Shown one piece after another: positions 43,716 through 52,087 of a stretch of DNA of 64,000 nucleotides (position 1 is the first letter of the stretch; each line of letters opens with the position of its first letter). The translations under genes and the position numbers were made by a program. This DNA is from an uncultured Collinsella sp. (lineage in GTDB: Bacteria > Actinomycetota > Coriobacteriia > Coriobacteriales > Coriobacteriaceae). The stretch is from positions 104,234 to 168,233 of the forward strand of contig CABUZK010000001.1 of the NCBI GenBank assembly GCA_902496115.1, written 5' to 3'. Under the pieces are notes generated by a model that did not search any database, was not told the origin of the DNA, and saw nothing but the letters and a program-made list of their open reading frames with translations.

Positions 43716-44702
43716 ATGCCGATTAATGATCCCGAGAAGTCGGAGAATATGCGCAAGTCCATCCGCGTGTATTCCGGTTCCTCCAACCGTCCCCTCGCTC
43801 AGAAGATCGCTGAGTACCTTGGGGTCGAGCTTTCGGGCCTTACGCTAAAGCAGTTCGCCAATGGTGAGATTTACGCCCGCTACGACGAGACCGTCCGCGG
43901 CGCCGACGTCTTCCTGATTCAGTCCGTGGCCGGCGGCAACGTCAACGACATGCTCATGGAGCTGCTCATCGCCACCGACGCTGCCAAGCGCGCATCCGCC
44001 CGCTCCATCACCGCCGTTATCACCCACTACGGCTATGCCCGCCAGGACCGCAAGGCCGGCCCGCGCGAGCCCATCACCGCCCGCCTCGTCGCCAACCTGC
44101 TCGAGCGCGCCGGCGTCGACCGCATCATCACCCTCGACCTGCACCAGGGTCAGATCCAGGGCTTCTTTGATATCCCGGTCAACCACCTGTCCGCACTGCC
44201 GCTGTTTGGCCAGTACTACAACGCCATGAACTTCGACACCGACAACCTGGTCGTCGTCTCCCCCGACGTGGGTCGTGCCAAGGCCGCCAAGAAGCTGTCC
44301 GACATGCTCGGCTGCGACCTGGCCATCGCCCACAAGGGCCGTCCGCGCCACAACGCCGCCGAGGTCATGGGCATCATCGGTGACATCAAGGGCAAGACCT
44401 GCGTCATCAACGATGACATGATCGACACCGCTGGCACCCTGTGCGCCAACGTCAAGGAGCTCAAGGCCATGGGCGCTGGCGACATCTACGTCTGCGCCAC
44501 CCACGGCATCTTCTCCGGTCCGGCCATCGAGCGCCTGAACGACGCCCCGATCGTCGAGTGCGTCGTCACCGACGCCATCCCCGTCGAGGTCGGCGGCAAG
44601 ATTAAGACCATCTCGGTCGCCGAGGAGTTCGCTCAGGCCATCTCCGCCGTTTACCACGAGGAGCCCGTCTCCACGCTCGTCGGCGGCGACTTCGCGCTGT
44701 AG
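43716..44702 (+). CDS. prs: Ribose-phosphate pyrophosphokinase (PRPP synthetase)
   Basis: 328 residues making PRPP for purines, pyrimidines, His, Trp and NAD. The family's RVYSGSSNRPLAQKIAEYL start, catalytic flexible-loop DRKAGPREPITA, ribose-5-phosphate loop DMIDTAGTL (PRPP-binding) and HGIFSGPA are all present. AAGGAGAAGG precedes the ATG. The gene has its own terminator. The purF, purM, purN and purE genes of the same pathway lie 12-20 kb away on the other strand. Confidence 0.95.
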   Translation: MPINDPEKSENMRKSIRVYSGSSNRPLAQKIAEYLGVELSGLTLKQFANGEIYARYDETVRGADVFLIQSVAGGNVNDMLMELLIATDAAKRASARSITAVITHYGYARQDRKAGPREPITARLVANLLERAGVDRIITLDLHQGQIQGFFDIPVNHLSALPLFGQYYNAMNFDTDNLVVVSPDVGRAKAAKKLSDMLGCDLAIAHKGRPRHNAAEVMGIIGDIKGKTCVINDDMIDTAGTLCANVKELKAMGAGDIYVCATHGIFSGPAIERLNDAPIVECVVTDAIPVEVGGKIKTISVAEEFAQAISAVYHEEPVSTLVGGDFAL

Positions 44703-44735
44703 CCTGCCGCGCGTCGCATCATCTTTGACACTTTT

Positions 44736-44767
44736 AAAGGGTCGGAAGCTCGCTTCCGACCCTTTTT
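44736..44767 (+). terminator. Intrinsic terminator of prs
   Basis: GGGTCGGAAGC pairs perfectly with GCTTCCGACCC around TC, followed by TTTTT. Confidence 0.95.
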
Positions 44768-44788
44768 CTATCCCTCGCCAACCCGCCC

Positions 44789-44990
44789 TGGACAATTAGT
44801 TCAGATACGTATTTTTTTAAAGCTCCAAAGGACCGTTCGGAGCCTTCTGAGCTCCCCAGCGGATGCCATGCCGTCCAAAGCTCATCGTTTTCGAGTACAA
44901 CCGCTGCATATTTACCCTCAAATCGCCCTCAAGGGCCTTAGAAACGCCTCGAACGCCCGCCACCTTATACGTATCTGAATTAACTGTCCA
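44789..44990. mobile_element. MITE-like element A (202 bp, 24-bp terminal inverted repeats)
   Basis: The left end TGGACAATTAGTTCAGATAC (from 44789, 24 bp) matches the inverted right end at 44967-44990 with two changes. The 154-bp interior has no credible gene. No target duplication is obvious. The same ends delimit element B at 46315-46517. The element fills the gap before the nuclease-like gene. Confidence 0.8.
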
Positions 44991-45153
44991 GTAGCTATCA
45001 TCAACCTTCGCGGCAGAGCTCAATTCCCTGCAATCCCCTCAACCGATTCCATCGATTTCATAACACCCAGCCGTTCATGGCGCGCAGCGCCCCGCTGAGC
45101 GAAAAGAACGGTATGGGGTTCGCATTCTGCCGCCAACTTAGTACGTTATAGCT

Positions 45154-46281
45154 ATGACGACCGTGATTTCACATTTCTCCGCCCTCCGCGCAATTCGTCG
45201 CGCACGACGGGCGTACTCTGCCCTACCCTGGGACTCCGTTGATAGTGAACAGCAAGCACAGGCCTTGGCTAGCTGCATTCCCAATAATGACGCGATAGAC
45301 TTTGGCGCACTTTCGATACTCGATGCCTGGAATGAAGATGATTCCGAGCTGCTCGATCTTCTCGTTTCAGACGAAGACAACAGACGCCCCGACAAGCGAC
45401 TTCTTCAGCATATTCTCTCCGCTCCGCTTCCTGAAGGTGCAATTATGCGCGTCGAGGCCGACGTCTACGCAACGTCTCCTGCCGTGACAGCCATGCTTTG
45501 TTCCAAAAATGAATCAGTCGCCAAAACCTTGATGCTTCTCATGGAACTGCTCGGAACCTACTCCCTTCCTCCCGGGGCAACATACCCTATTGCCCATGAC
45601 AACATCTGGCCCAAGGGCGATGGCTGCGCAGCGACGGGCGATCTTGATTGCTTGGGCAACCAGTCGGTGGCCGAGCAACTGAACGAAACCCGCTATGAAC
45701 AGGCACACTACAAATGCGAGCCCGCAACGACCATCGAAGAGCTCGAGGCGGTCGCACGGTTCGCCAAAAGTAGCTCGTACGCCTCGTTTCGTACGGCCGT
45801 TAAACTCGCCCGGGCTGGATCCGCATCCCCAGCCGAATCCCTAATGTTTGCCGTTCTCGGAGCACCCATGCGCTTTGGCGGTTTCGGATGTTGCAATCTG
45901 CCCATGGGAGGCCTGCTACTCAACTATCGAATCGACTTCGACACTCTTGCGGTCAACATGTCCTCCGGCATCCCTTACGCCATCTGCGACCTGTATTGCC
46001 CGGCAGCCGGAGTCGACAACGAATACAACGGAATCGGGCATGAGCTTCAAAACGCTCGCATCCACGATGGCAATCGAAATAATGGTCTCAAGGCAATGGG
46101 CATCCACGTCCTGGTTATCAATCGCGACCAAATGAAAGACCTTGTTGCACTCGAAGCCTTCGCCCAAACGATGCATCGACTCGCGGGAGTCCGATTCCGA
46201 TATCGCATCAAGGGCTATCGCAAGCGTCAGGCCGCTTGGCTCAACGCTCTGCGGGCCGGAATCGGCCTTGCGCCGGTCTAA
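45154..46281 (+). CDS. Hypothetical protein with DUF559/PD-(D/E)XK nuclease-like C-terminal domain
   Basis: 375 residues. The N-terminal ~200 have no fold that I recognise and are helical and acidic. The C-terminal part has the layout of the very-short-patch/DUF559 endonuclease-like group: CDLYCPAAGVDNEYNGIGHE at about 281-300, a D-x(n)-E-Y-N/D-G-x-x-H core, then RNNGLKAMGIHVLVINRDQM, matching the usual R-x-x-x-L-x-x-x-G-x-x-V/I strand. Base composition and codon use look less GC-rich than in adjacent genes, which suggests transfer. It is bracketed by two related MITE-like elements. It might be a defence, repair or transcriptional protein (some antitoxins share the fold). Function open. Confidence 0.55.
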   Translation: MTTVISHFSALRAIRRARRAYSALPWDSVDSEQQAQALASCIPNNDAIDFGALSILDAWNEDDSELLDLLVSDEDNRRPDKRLLQHILSAPLPEGAIMRVEADVYATSPAVTAMLCSKNESVAKTLMLLMELLGTYSLPPGATYPIAHDNIWPKGDGCAATGDLDCLGNQSVAEQLNETRYEQAHYKCEPATTIEELEAVARFAKSSSYASFRTAVKLARAGSASPAESLMFAVLGAPMRFGGFGCCNLPMGGLLLNYRIDFDTLAVNMSSGIPYAICDLYCPAAGVDNEYNGIGHELQNARIHDGNRNNGLKAMGIHVLVINRDQMKDLVALEAFAQTMHRLAGVRFRYRIKGYRKRQAAWLNALRAGIGLAPV

Positions 46282-46314
46282 ACGGCGAATCACCCGTGCG
46301 CCGTCGTGCAGGGC

Positions 46315-46517
46315 TGGACAGTTAGTTCAAATACGTATAGAAAGACACATTGAATTAGGCTGTTTTGCAGCCATCTCTATACCATTCGCCCTATTTGAAG
46401 GCAGGATAGACTTCAAAACAGCGTCATATGGGCTAACTAAAGCTCCAAAACAACGCATCAGCATTGAATTGAGCAATTCGAGTCCTAGAACTTATACGTA
46501 TCTGAACTAACTGTCCA
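46315..46517. mobile_element. MITE-like element B (203 bp, same ends as element A)
   Basis: TGGACAGTTAGTTCAAATAC (from 46315, 24 bp) is inverted at 46494-46517 with one change. It has the same ends as element A and a length within 1 bp, yet the interiors look unrelated apart from a short AAAGCTCCAAA. No gene is visible. It fills the gap before pth. Confidence 0.8.
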
Positions 46518-46631
46518 CCTCGGATTTCGACGGCCTTCCAAACGCCCCCAAACAACCTCAATTGCCCTCCATTTGACAGCGGCAACAGGGTCGCTCACCA
46601 TAGCAGGCGACAAATCAACGAAAGGACGAAC

Positions 46632-47261
46632 ATGGCAGCTGCACAGCCGCTTAAGATTCGCATGGTTGCCGGGCTTGGCAACCCTGGCGAGGAATATGCC
46701 GAGACCCGCCACAACGCCGGCTTTAAGGCGATCGACGAGCTGGCCCGTCAGGCCGGCGTCACGTACTGGAAAAACCAGGCCGGCGCCGAGGTCGCGCTCA
46801 TCAACATCAACGATCCCGAGGAAGAGGGCGGTAAGCGCCAGATTGTGCTGGTCAAGCCGCAGTCGTACATGAACACCTCGGGCGGGCCCATCTCCAAGCT
46901 CTGCCGCGAGTACAAGATCAAGACCGAGGAGCTGCTCGTCATCCACGACGAGCTCGACATTCCCGCCGGTGACGTACGCGTCAAGGTGGGCGGAGGCCAT
47001 GCCGGTCACAACGGTCTGCGTTCCATCATCGACAAGATGGGCAGCCGCGACTTCAGCCGCATCCGCACCGGCATCGGCAACCCTCCCGGCAAGATGGCCG
47101 TCGCCGACTACGTTCTTAAGCAGCTGCGCGCCCGCGAGGCCGAGGATTTCCAGGACACCTGCGCCCGCGCGGCCGACGCCGCCGGCCTGGCGATCGTGCA
47201 CGGCGTGGTCTATGCCCGCGACCATGTCAACGGCGCCGCCTCCGCCAACGGCAAGCACTAA
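46632..47261 (+). CDS. pth: Peptidyl-tRNA hydrolase
   Basis: 209 residues. It frees tRNA from prematurely released peptidyl-tRNA. Hallmarks are GLGNPGEEYAETRHNAGF (residues ~14-31, with catalytic His), KPQSYMNTSGG, HDELDIPAG (catalytic Asp) and GGHAGHNGLRSI. GAAAGGACG precedes the ATG. A short loop (NDPEEEGGKRQ) is longer than usual. Single gene followed by a very stable hairpin. Confidence 0.95.
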   Translation: MAAAQPLKIRMVAGLGNPGEEYAETRHNAGFKAIDELARQAGVTYWKNQAGAEVALININDPEEEGGKRQIVLVKPQSYMNTSGGPISKLCREYKIKTEELLVIHDELDIPAGDVRVKVGGGHAGHNGLRSIIDKMGSRDFSRIRTGIGNPPGKMAVADYVLKQLRAREAEDFQDTCARAADAAGLAIVHGVVYARDHVNGAASANGKH

Positions 47262-47270
47262 AACCTATCA

Positions 47271-47462
47271 TTTAGGAACAGGTTTATTTTGGCAGGTTTT
47301 ACCTGCGGAAACGCCCCAGTTGCGGCATCGCAATCAACCGCGCGCCGACATACATGCATAGCACCCCAAATGGGGCCGGCCTCATCACAACCCGAGGCCG
47401 GCCCCATTTGCCGTTTTACCTGATAAAACCGACCAAAATAAACCTCTCCCCCTTTGGTAGGC
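47271..47462. repeat. Nested inverted repeat with GGTTTATTTTGG arms
   Basis: The left arm, 47271-47316 (AGGTTTATTTTGGCAGGTTT onward), pairs with 47411-47462, which on the minus strand reads AGGTTTATTTTGGTCGGTTT. The same ~45-bp arm reappears at 58497-58543 downstream of purM. A perfect hairpin sits between the arms. No gene is present in this 374-bp gap. Confidence 0.75.
47367..47410 (+). terminator. Very stable hairpin after pth
   Basis: CAAATGGGGCCGGCCTC pairs perfectly (17 bp) with GAGGCCGGCCCCATTTG around a 10-nt loop. Only a weak T-run follows (CCGTTTTACC). Confidence 0.65.
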
Positions 47463-47635
47463 CAAAGTGGATAAACCCTGCTCCCAACAGCCGAAGACAC
47501 ACGTAAGTGACATGTCCATGAGGGTATAATTTGCACCGTATGTCTGCACAACGCCTGTGCGCGTACGGTTTTATTCGGGCTACCGTCCATTTCCGTGGAG
47601 GCACGGTTCGGCGGCCCTAACAAGAGAGGGGTTCT

Positions 47636-48475
47636 ATGTATAAGATCCTGGAGAAGACGCAGTTCTCGGAGAAGGTGTTCAAGTTCCGCATCGAGGCGCC
47701 CGCAATCGCCAAGCATGCGCACGCTGGACAGTTCCTCATGGTTCGCGCCAACGAGACGGGCGAGCGTGTCCCGTTTACCCTGGCCGGCTGGAACGGTGAC
47801 GAGGGCTGGGTCGAGTTCATCTTCATGGTGATCGGCAAGACCACCGAGATGCTTTCCACCTACGAGGCCGGCGAGTCACTGCGCGACGTCGTGGGCCCGC
47901 TGGGCGTTCCCACCGAGATGGCCGAGGGCCCCTGCGCCGTCATTGGCGGCGGCGTCGGCTTGGCAATTGCCTTCCCGGTCGCCAAGCACCTGGTCGAGAC
48001 CGGTCACGAAGTTCACGCCATCATGGGCGCCCGCACCAAGGACCTCCTGCTCATGGAGGACCAGTTCCGCGAGCTCCTCGACGAGGACCACATCCACATC
48101 ACCACCGACGACGGCTCCTACGGCGAGCAGGGCGTTGTTACCGCTCCGCTGGAGCGCCTGCTGCAGGACAAGGCCGTGAGCCAGGTCTTCTGCGTCGGCC
48201 CCGTTCCGATGATGAAGTTCTCGACCCTCACCGCCCAGAAGTACGACACCCCCATCACCGCGTCCCTCAACCCCATCATGGTTGACGGCACCGGCATGTG
48301 CGGCTGCTGCCGCGTCGAGGTGGGCGGCGTGACCAAGTTCGCTTGCGTCGACGGCCCCGACTTCGATGCCACCCTGGTCGACTGGGATGACCTTCGTGCC
48401 CGCCAGGCCGCTTACCGTTCCGAAGAGGGCGAGTCCCTCAAGGCCTATGAGGAAAAGAGCTGCGCATGCCACTAG
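47636..48475 (+). CDS. nfnA: NfnA-like FAD / [2Fe-2S] subunit of ferredoxin:NADP transhydrogenase
   Basis: 279 residues of the ferredoxin-reductase family. The FAD domain has VPFTLAGW, the NAD site GGGVGLAIAFPVAKHL (~102-117) and a C-terminal [2Fe-2S] motif GMCGCCRVEVGG followed by FACVDGPDF. With the next gene it forms the Nfn complex, which couples NADH and reduced ferredoxin to NADP+ reduction by flavin-based bifurcation, in the cytoplasm. TATAAT at 47525-47530 is a likely -10. AGAGAGGGG precedes the ATG. A sulfide or dihydroorotate dehydrogenase electron-transfer subunit is the alternative family reading; the pairing favours Nfn. Confidence 0.85.
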   Translation: MYKILEKTQFSEKVFKFRIEAPAIAKHAHAGQFLMVRANETGERVPFTLAGWNGDEGWVEFIFMVIGKTTEMLSTYEAGESLRDVVGPLGVPTEMAEGPCAVIGGGVGLAIAFPVAKHLVETGHEVHAIMGARTKDLLLMEDQFRELLDEDHIHITTDDGSYGEQGVVTAPLERLLQDKAVSQVFCVGPVPMMKFSTLTAQKYDTPITASLNPIMVDGTGMCGCCRVEVGGVTKFACVDGPDFDATLVDWDDLRARQAAYRSEEGESLKAYEEKSCACH

Positions 48476-49875
48476 TTAACGGTCGTTTCGTTGCCGATAT
48501 GAAGTCGCCCCGTACCCCCGATAACGAGGAGCCGGCTGCCGAGCGCGCCTGCGACTTCCGCCCCGTCGACAAGGGCTTCACCGAGGAGATGGCGCTGGCC
48601 GAGGCCGAGCGCTGCCTCAACTGCAAGAAGCCGTTCTGTGTTGAGGGCTGCCCCGTCAACATCAACATCCCCCGCTTTATCGAGCAGATCCGCGCGAAGG
48701 ACTTCGGCGGCGCTCTCGATACCATCCGCGAGGACTCCATGCTTCCCGCTATCTGCGGTCGCGTCTGCCCGCAGGAGAACCAGTGCGAGGGCAAGTGCAT
48801 CCGTGGTAAGAAGTCCGAGCCCGTGGCCATCGGCCAGCTCGAGCGCTTCCTGGGTGACCGCCCCGAGCTCGCCTCCACGCCCAAGATGGCCCCCAAGAAC
48901 GGCAAGAAGGTCGCCGTCGTCGGCTCTGGCCCGTCCGGCATCACCTGCGCCGGCGAGCTCGCCCGCAACGGCTTTGACGTCACCGTCTTTGAGGCCTTCT
49001 TCACCGGCGGCGGCGTGCTGGTCTACGGCATCCCCGAGTTCCGTCTGCCCAAGGCAGTCGTCAAGCGCGAGATCGACGGCCTGGAGGACATGGGCGTCAA
49101 GTTTGAGTACAACTCCGTCGTGGGCAACATGGCCACGGCCGAGGAGCTGTTCGAGCAGGGCTTCGACGCCATCTACGTGGCGACCGGCGCTGGCCTGCCC
49201 AAGTTCCTCAACGTCCCCGGCGAGAACCTGCCCAACGTCTTCTTCGCAAACGAGTACCTCACCCGCGTGAACCTGATGAAGGCCAACAAGTTCCCCGAGT
49301 ACGACACCCCCACCAAGCACGGCAAGAACGTCGTCGTCTTTGGTGGCGGCAACGTGGCTATGGACGCCGTCCGTACCGCCAAGCGCCTGGGCGCCGAGCA
49401 CGCCATCATCGCCTATCGTCGTACCGAGGACGAGATGCCCTGCCGTCGCGCCGAGCTGCACCATGCCAAGGCCGAGGGCGTCGAGGTTCTGCCGCTCGTT
49501 TCCCCGCTCGAGTTTGTCGCTGGCGAGGACGGCTCCGTGTGCGCCGTCAAGGTCCAGAAGATGGAGCTCGGCGAGCCCGACGAGTCCGGCCGTCGTCGCC
49601 CGGTGCCCATCGAGGGCGCCATCGAGGAGATTCCCTGCGACGTCGCAATCTCGGCTATCGGTACCAACGCCAACCCCTTCGCAAAGAAGATCGGCGGCAA
49701 GATGGAGCTCAACAAGTGGGGCTACATCATCGCCGACGAGGAGACCGGCCAGACCACCGATCCCCGCATCTGGGCCGGCGGCGACATCGTCACCGGTGCC
49801 GCTACGGTCATTCTGGCGATGGGCGCCGGCAAGAAGGCCGCCGCTTCCATCACCAAGAGCCTGCTGGGCGAGTAA
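48466..49875 (+). CDS. nfnB: NfnB-like (glutamate-synthase small-chain type) subunit of ferredoxin:NADP transhydrogenase
   Basis: 469 residues. The N-terminus binds two [4Fe-4S] clusters: CLNCKKPFCVEGCP at about 49-62 and CGRVCPQENQCEGKC at about 94-108. FAD domain: VVGSGPSGITCAGELARNGF at ~148-167. NADP domain: FGGGNVAMDAVRTAKRLG at ~290-307. The gene overlaps nfnA by 10 nt. It is often annotated NADPH-dependent glutamate synthase beta chain, but the absence of a gltB large subunit and the coupling to nfnA point to Nfn. It is followed by a strong terminator. Confidence 0.88.
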   Translation: MPLVNGRFVADMKSPRTPDNEEPAAERACDFRPVDKGFTEEMALAEAERCLNCKKPFCVEGCPVNINIPRFIEQIRAKDFGGALDTIREDSMLPAICGRVCPQENQCEGKCIRGKKSEPVAIGQLERFLGDRPELASTPKMAPKNGKKVAVVGSGPSGITCAGELARNGFDVTVFEAFFTGGGVLVYGIPEFRLPKAVVKREIDGLEDMGVKFEYNSVVGNMATAEELFEQGFDAIYVATGAGLPKFLNVPGENLPNVFFANEYLTRVNLMKANKFPEYDTPTKHGKNVVVFGGGNVAMDAVRTAKRLGAEHAIIAYRRTEDEMPCRRAELHHAKAEGVEVLPLVSPLEFVAGEDGSVCAVKVQKMELGEPDESGRRRPVPIEGAIEEIPCDVAISAIGTNANPFAKKIGGKMELNKWGYIIADEETGQTTDPRIWAGGDIVTGAATVILAMGAGKKAAASITKSLLGE

Positions 49876-49903
49876 TCACCTGCAGCGCTAGCCATCAAAC
49901 GGC

Positions 49904-49941
49904 AAAGTCCCCGTCGAGCACACGCCCGGCGGGGACTTTTT
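49904..49941 (+). terminator. Intrinsic terminator of nfnAB
   Basis: AAAGTCCCCG pairs with CGGGGACTTT, followed by TTT. Confidence 0.9.
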
Positions 49942-49957
49942 CTATGCCGATCGCCCT

Positions 49958-49992
49958 ACCACCACAAAGGTGCCTGTCCCCTTTGTGGTGGT
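49958..49992. repeat. CCACCACAAAGG palindrome enclosing CCTGTCC
   Basis: ACCACCACAAAGG (49958-49970) is exactly inverted at 49980-49992 around a 9-nt loop containing CCTGTCC. It belongs with other palindromes carrying GGGGACAG and lies between the convergent nfnB and kinase genes. Confidence 0.75.
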
Positions 49993-50001
49993 TTTGGTCG
50001 A

Positions 50002-50625
50002 CTAGCCTTCGAGTTGGGCCACCTTGTAGCGGTAGGCTGCGGCGATGACGTCCTTGCAGCCTTCGCGGCCCAGCTTGGCGCGGTTGACGACGATGTCCTT
50101 GCCGCTCGTCATCTTCCACTTACCGGCACTGTAGCGCTTATAGAACGCCTCACGCGCCTTCTGCTGCTGTTTAACCAGCTTAGCGCCCTTCTTCTTGTTA
50201 AGGCCACGCTTCTTGCGCACGATCTCGACGCGGTCCTCAAAGGGAGCGGTCACCAACACGGCAATGTGGTTGGGGTTGTTACGCAACAGGTAATCGGACA
50301 GACGACCTTCGATAATGCAGCTCTCGGTCTCGCCCAGATCCAAAATCACCTGGCTCATCTTTTGGAACAACTTGTCCGAGTACGAACGCGCATCGTAGCG
50401 GTCGGGCAGAAACGCCATGTTCTCCACGGCCAGACGCTCGTCGTAGGCGGCCATCTTGTCGAGCGACTCGCCCGCGCGCAGCGAAGCACGCACCAGCAGC
50501 TCGTTATCGTACAGCGGAATCCCCAGCTCATCGGCGAGGATACGACCAATCTCGTGGCCCTCGGCGCCAAAGTCGCGCGCGATGGTAATGACCACAGGAC
50601 TCTTCTTATTCTCCAGATCGCTCAT
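50002..50625 (-). CDS. Cytidylate-kinase-like family protein
   Basis: 207 residues from ATG 50625, supported by AAAGGA upstream; an earlier start falls in repeat DNA. It begins SPVVITIARDFGAEGHEIGR, the P-loop variant (G-A-E-G-x-E-I-G) typical of the Cytidylate_kin2 group, followed by LADELGIPLYDNELL and, midway, the phosphate-pocket-like ESCIIEGRLSDYLL with VLVTAPFEDRVEIV. These kinases are widespread in anaerobes and their substrate is unsettled. A basic central loop (RGLNKKKGAKLVKQQQK) precedes a C-terminal helix. It is downstream of the ABC transporter, after a palindrome. Confidence 0.75.
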   Translation of the reverse strand: MSDLENKKSPVVITIARDFGAEGHEIGRILADELGIPLYDNELLVRASLRAGESLDKMAAYDERLAVENMAFLPDRYDARSYSDKLFQKMSQVILDLGETESCIIEGRLSDYLLRNNPNHIAVLVTAPFEDRVEIVRKKRGLNKKKGAKLVKQQQKAREAFYKRYSAGKWKMTSGKDIVVNRAKLGREGCKDVIAAAYRYKVAQLEG

Positions 50626-50641
50626 CGCGATTCCTTTCTCT

Positions 50642-50672
50642 ATGTGACAAAGGGACTGTCCCTTTGCCACAT
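50642..50672. repeat. GGGAC-T-GTCCC palindrome
   Basis: ATGTGACAAAGGGAC (50642-50656), one central T and GTCCCTTTGCCACAT (50658-50672) form a 15-bp palindrome with one mismatch. It starts 17 bp upstream of the kinase gene and is 2 bp downstream of the permease stop. Confidence 0.8.
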
Positions 50673-50673
50673 T

Positions 50674-51312
50674 CTACGCTGCCACCATTCGCCTCTGATA
50701 CGCCCTCACCAGCAACGAGATACCAAAGTTGAGCACAAAGTACATCGCAAACACCAGGCCGTAGAGCATAAGCACCTGCGACAGGTCGATCGCGTGGGCC
50801 ATCACGACGTTTGCCGTGTACATGAGCTCGGCCACGTTAATGCCCGAAAGATACGAGCTATCCTTGATGACGGTCGTGCACTGGCTAAACAGCGCCGGAA
50901 TGATCGTCTTAAATGTCTGCGGCAGAATGATGTAGCGCATGGTGGCAAAGAAGCCAAAGCCCTGGCTCTGCGCTGCCTCAAACTGGCCGCGCGGAATCGA
51001 GTTGAGGCCACCGCGCACAATCTCGGCCATAACAGCGCTGGTAAACAGCGTAAAGGCGATGGTCGAAATCACAATGTCCAAACCCTGCACCGTAAAGTAG
51101 ATAAACAGGATCCACAGCAGGTTGGGCGTGCAACGGAACAGCTCAATATAGGCGCTCACCAAAATACGGAACGGGCGGGGCGCATAGCTCTTAACGAGCG
51201 CCAGCACCGTGCCAAAGATGAGCGAGAAAAAGATCGACAGCGCCGAGATCTCGATCGTCTTAACAAAGCCGCCCCAAATGTAGAGCAGGTTGGTCGCGTT
51301 GAAGATTTCCAT
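50674..51312 (-). CDS. Polar amino-acid ABC transporter permease 2
   Basis: 212 residues with about five membrane helices and the permease EAA signature (SIPRGQFEAAQSQGFGFFATMR, ILPQTFKTIIPAL). It belongs to the His/Glu/Gln permease family (HEAT subfamily). The four-gene order on this strand is ATPase, binding protein, permease, permease. It ends two bases before a palindrome that may stop transcription. Substrate specificity is not evident from sequence. Confidence 0.9.
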   Translation of the reverse strand: MEIFNATNLLYIWGGFVKTIEISALSIFFSLIFGTVLALVKSYAPRPFRILVSAYIELFRCTPNLLWILFIYFTVQGLDIVISTIAFTLFTSAVMAEIVRGGLNSIPRGQFEAAQSQGFGFFATMRYIILPQTFKTIIPALFSQCTTVIKDSSYLSGINVAELMYTANVVMAHAIDLSQVLMLYGLVFAMYFVLNFGISLLVRAYQRRMVAA

Positions 51313-51315
51313 GCG

Positions 51316-52062
51316 CTAGGCCTCCTCTACGTTGTCGAGTCCCAGCTCGGCCAGGCTCACGCCGCGCGGACGCTCCTTGGAGCGGCGCTCGAGCCACTGC
51401 ACCAGCATGGCGAGCGGAAAGCAGATGATGAAGTACATAAGGCAGCAGACGATGTATCCCTGCAGGTAACCGTACAGACTCACAAAGTTGTCGGAACGGT
51501 ACATAAGGTCGCCGCCGGCCACAAGCGCCAGCACCGACGTGTTCTTGACCAGGTTGAGCGCCTGGTTACACAGCGGCGGCAGAATAATCTTGAATGTCTG
51601 GGGCAGCACGATGTACCAGTACGCCTGCGCACGGGTGAAGCCCTGGCTCTGGGCCGCCTCCATCTGACCGCGCGGAACCGCCTCGATACCAGTGCGGATG
51701 ACCTCCGAAATGTAGGCCGCGTGATACAGGCCCACACCCAAGAAGCCCAGCACGAACGGCGCGATGCGCACCGGCTGGTCGGCACCGGTTATGGCCTGCA
51801 AAAACTGCGGACCAGCCATGTACATAAAGAGCACCTGCACGGGCAACGGGGTGTTCTGGTAAAACTCCACATACACACGGCTTATGGCGCGCAGCACGCG
51901 CGAGCGAGTGGTAGAGAACACGCCCAGCAGCGTGCCCAGCACCAGCGATAGCAGCAGGCCGGCAACGACCACCTGCAGCGTCACGCCAAAGCCCTCCCAG
52001 AAGGGCCCCATGTTTTGAAATGTCGTCGACCAGCGGTCGGCGTCAAACAATCCTTCGAGCAT
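51316..52062 (-). CDS. Polar amino-acid ABC transporter permease 1
   Basis: 248 residues from ATG 52062, chosen by AAGGAAGGA upstream. The EAA loop is AVPRGQMEAAQSQGFTRAQA followed by ILPQTFKIILPPL. About five helices. A partner of the next permease, with 3 nt between them, together forming the heterodimeric membrane channel. The basic C-terminal tail (RRSKERPRG) is cytoplasmic. Confidence 0.9.
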   Translation of the reverse strand: MLEGLFDADRWSTTFQNMGPFWEGFGVTLQVVVAGLLLSLVLGTLLGVFSTTRSRVLRAISRVYVEFYQNTPLPVQVLFMYMAGPQFLQAITGADQPVRIAPFVLGFLGVGLYHAAYISEVIRTGIEAVPRGQMEAAQSQGFTRAQAYWYIVLPQTFKIILPPLCNQALNLVKNTSVLALVAGGDLMYRSDNFVSLYGYLQGYIVCCLMYFIICFPLAMLVQWLERRSKERPRGVSLAELGLDNVEEA

Positions 52063-52087
52063 TTGATTCCTTCCTTGGACGATGCGC

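Noticed and set aside
44817..45023. 68-codon minus-strand frame in MITE-like element A
   Set aside because: It spans the element ends, has no ribosome-binding site and no counterpart in element B.
48466..49875. Glutamate synthase small subunit
   Set aside because: No gltB partner is present, and the 10-nt overlap with an NfnA-type gene fits Nfn better.
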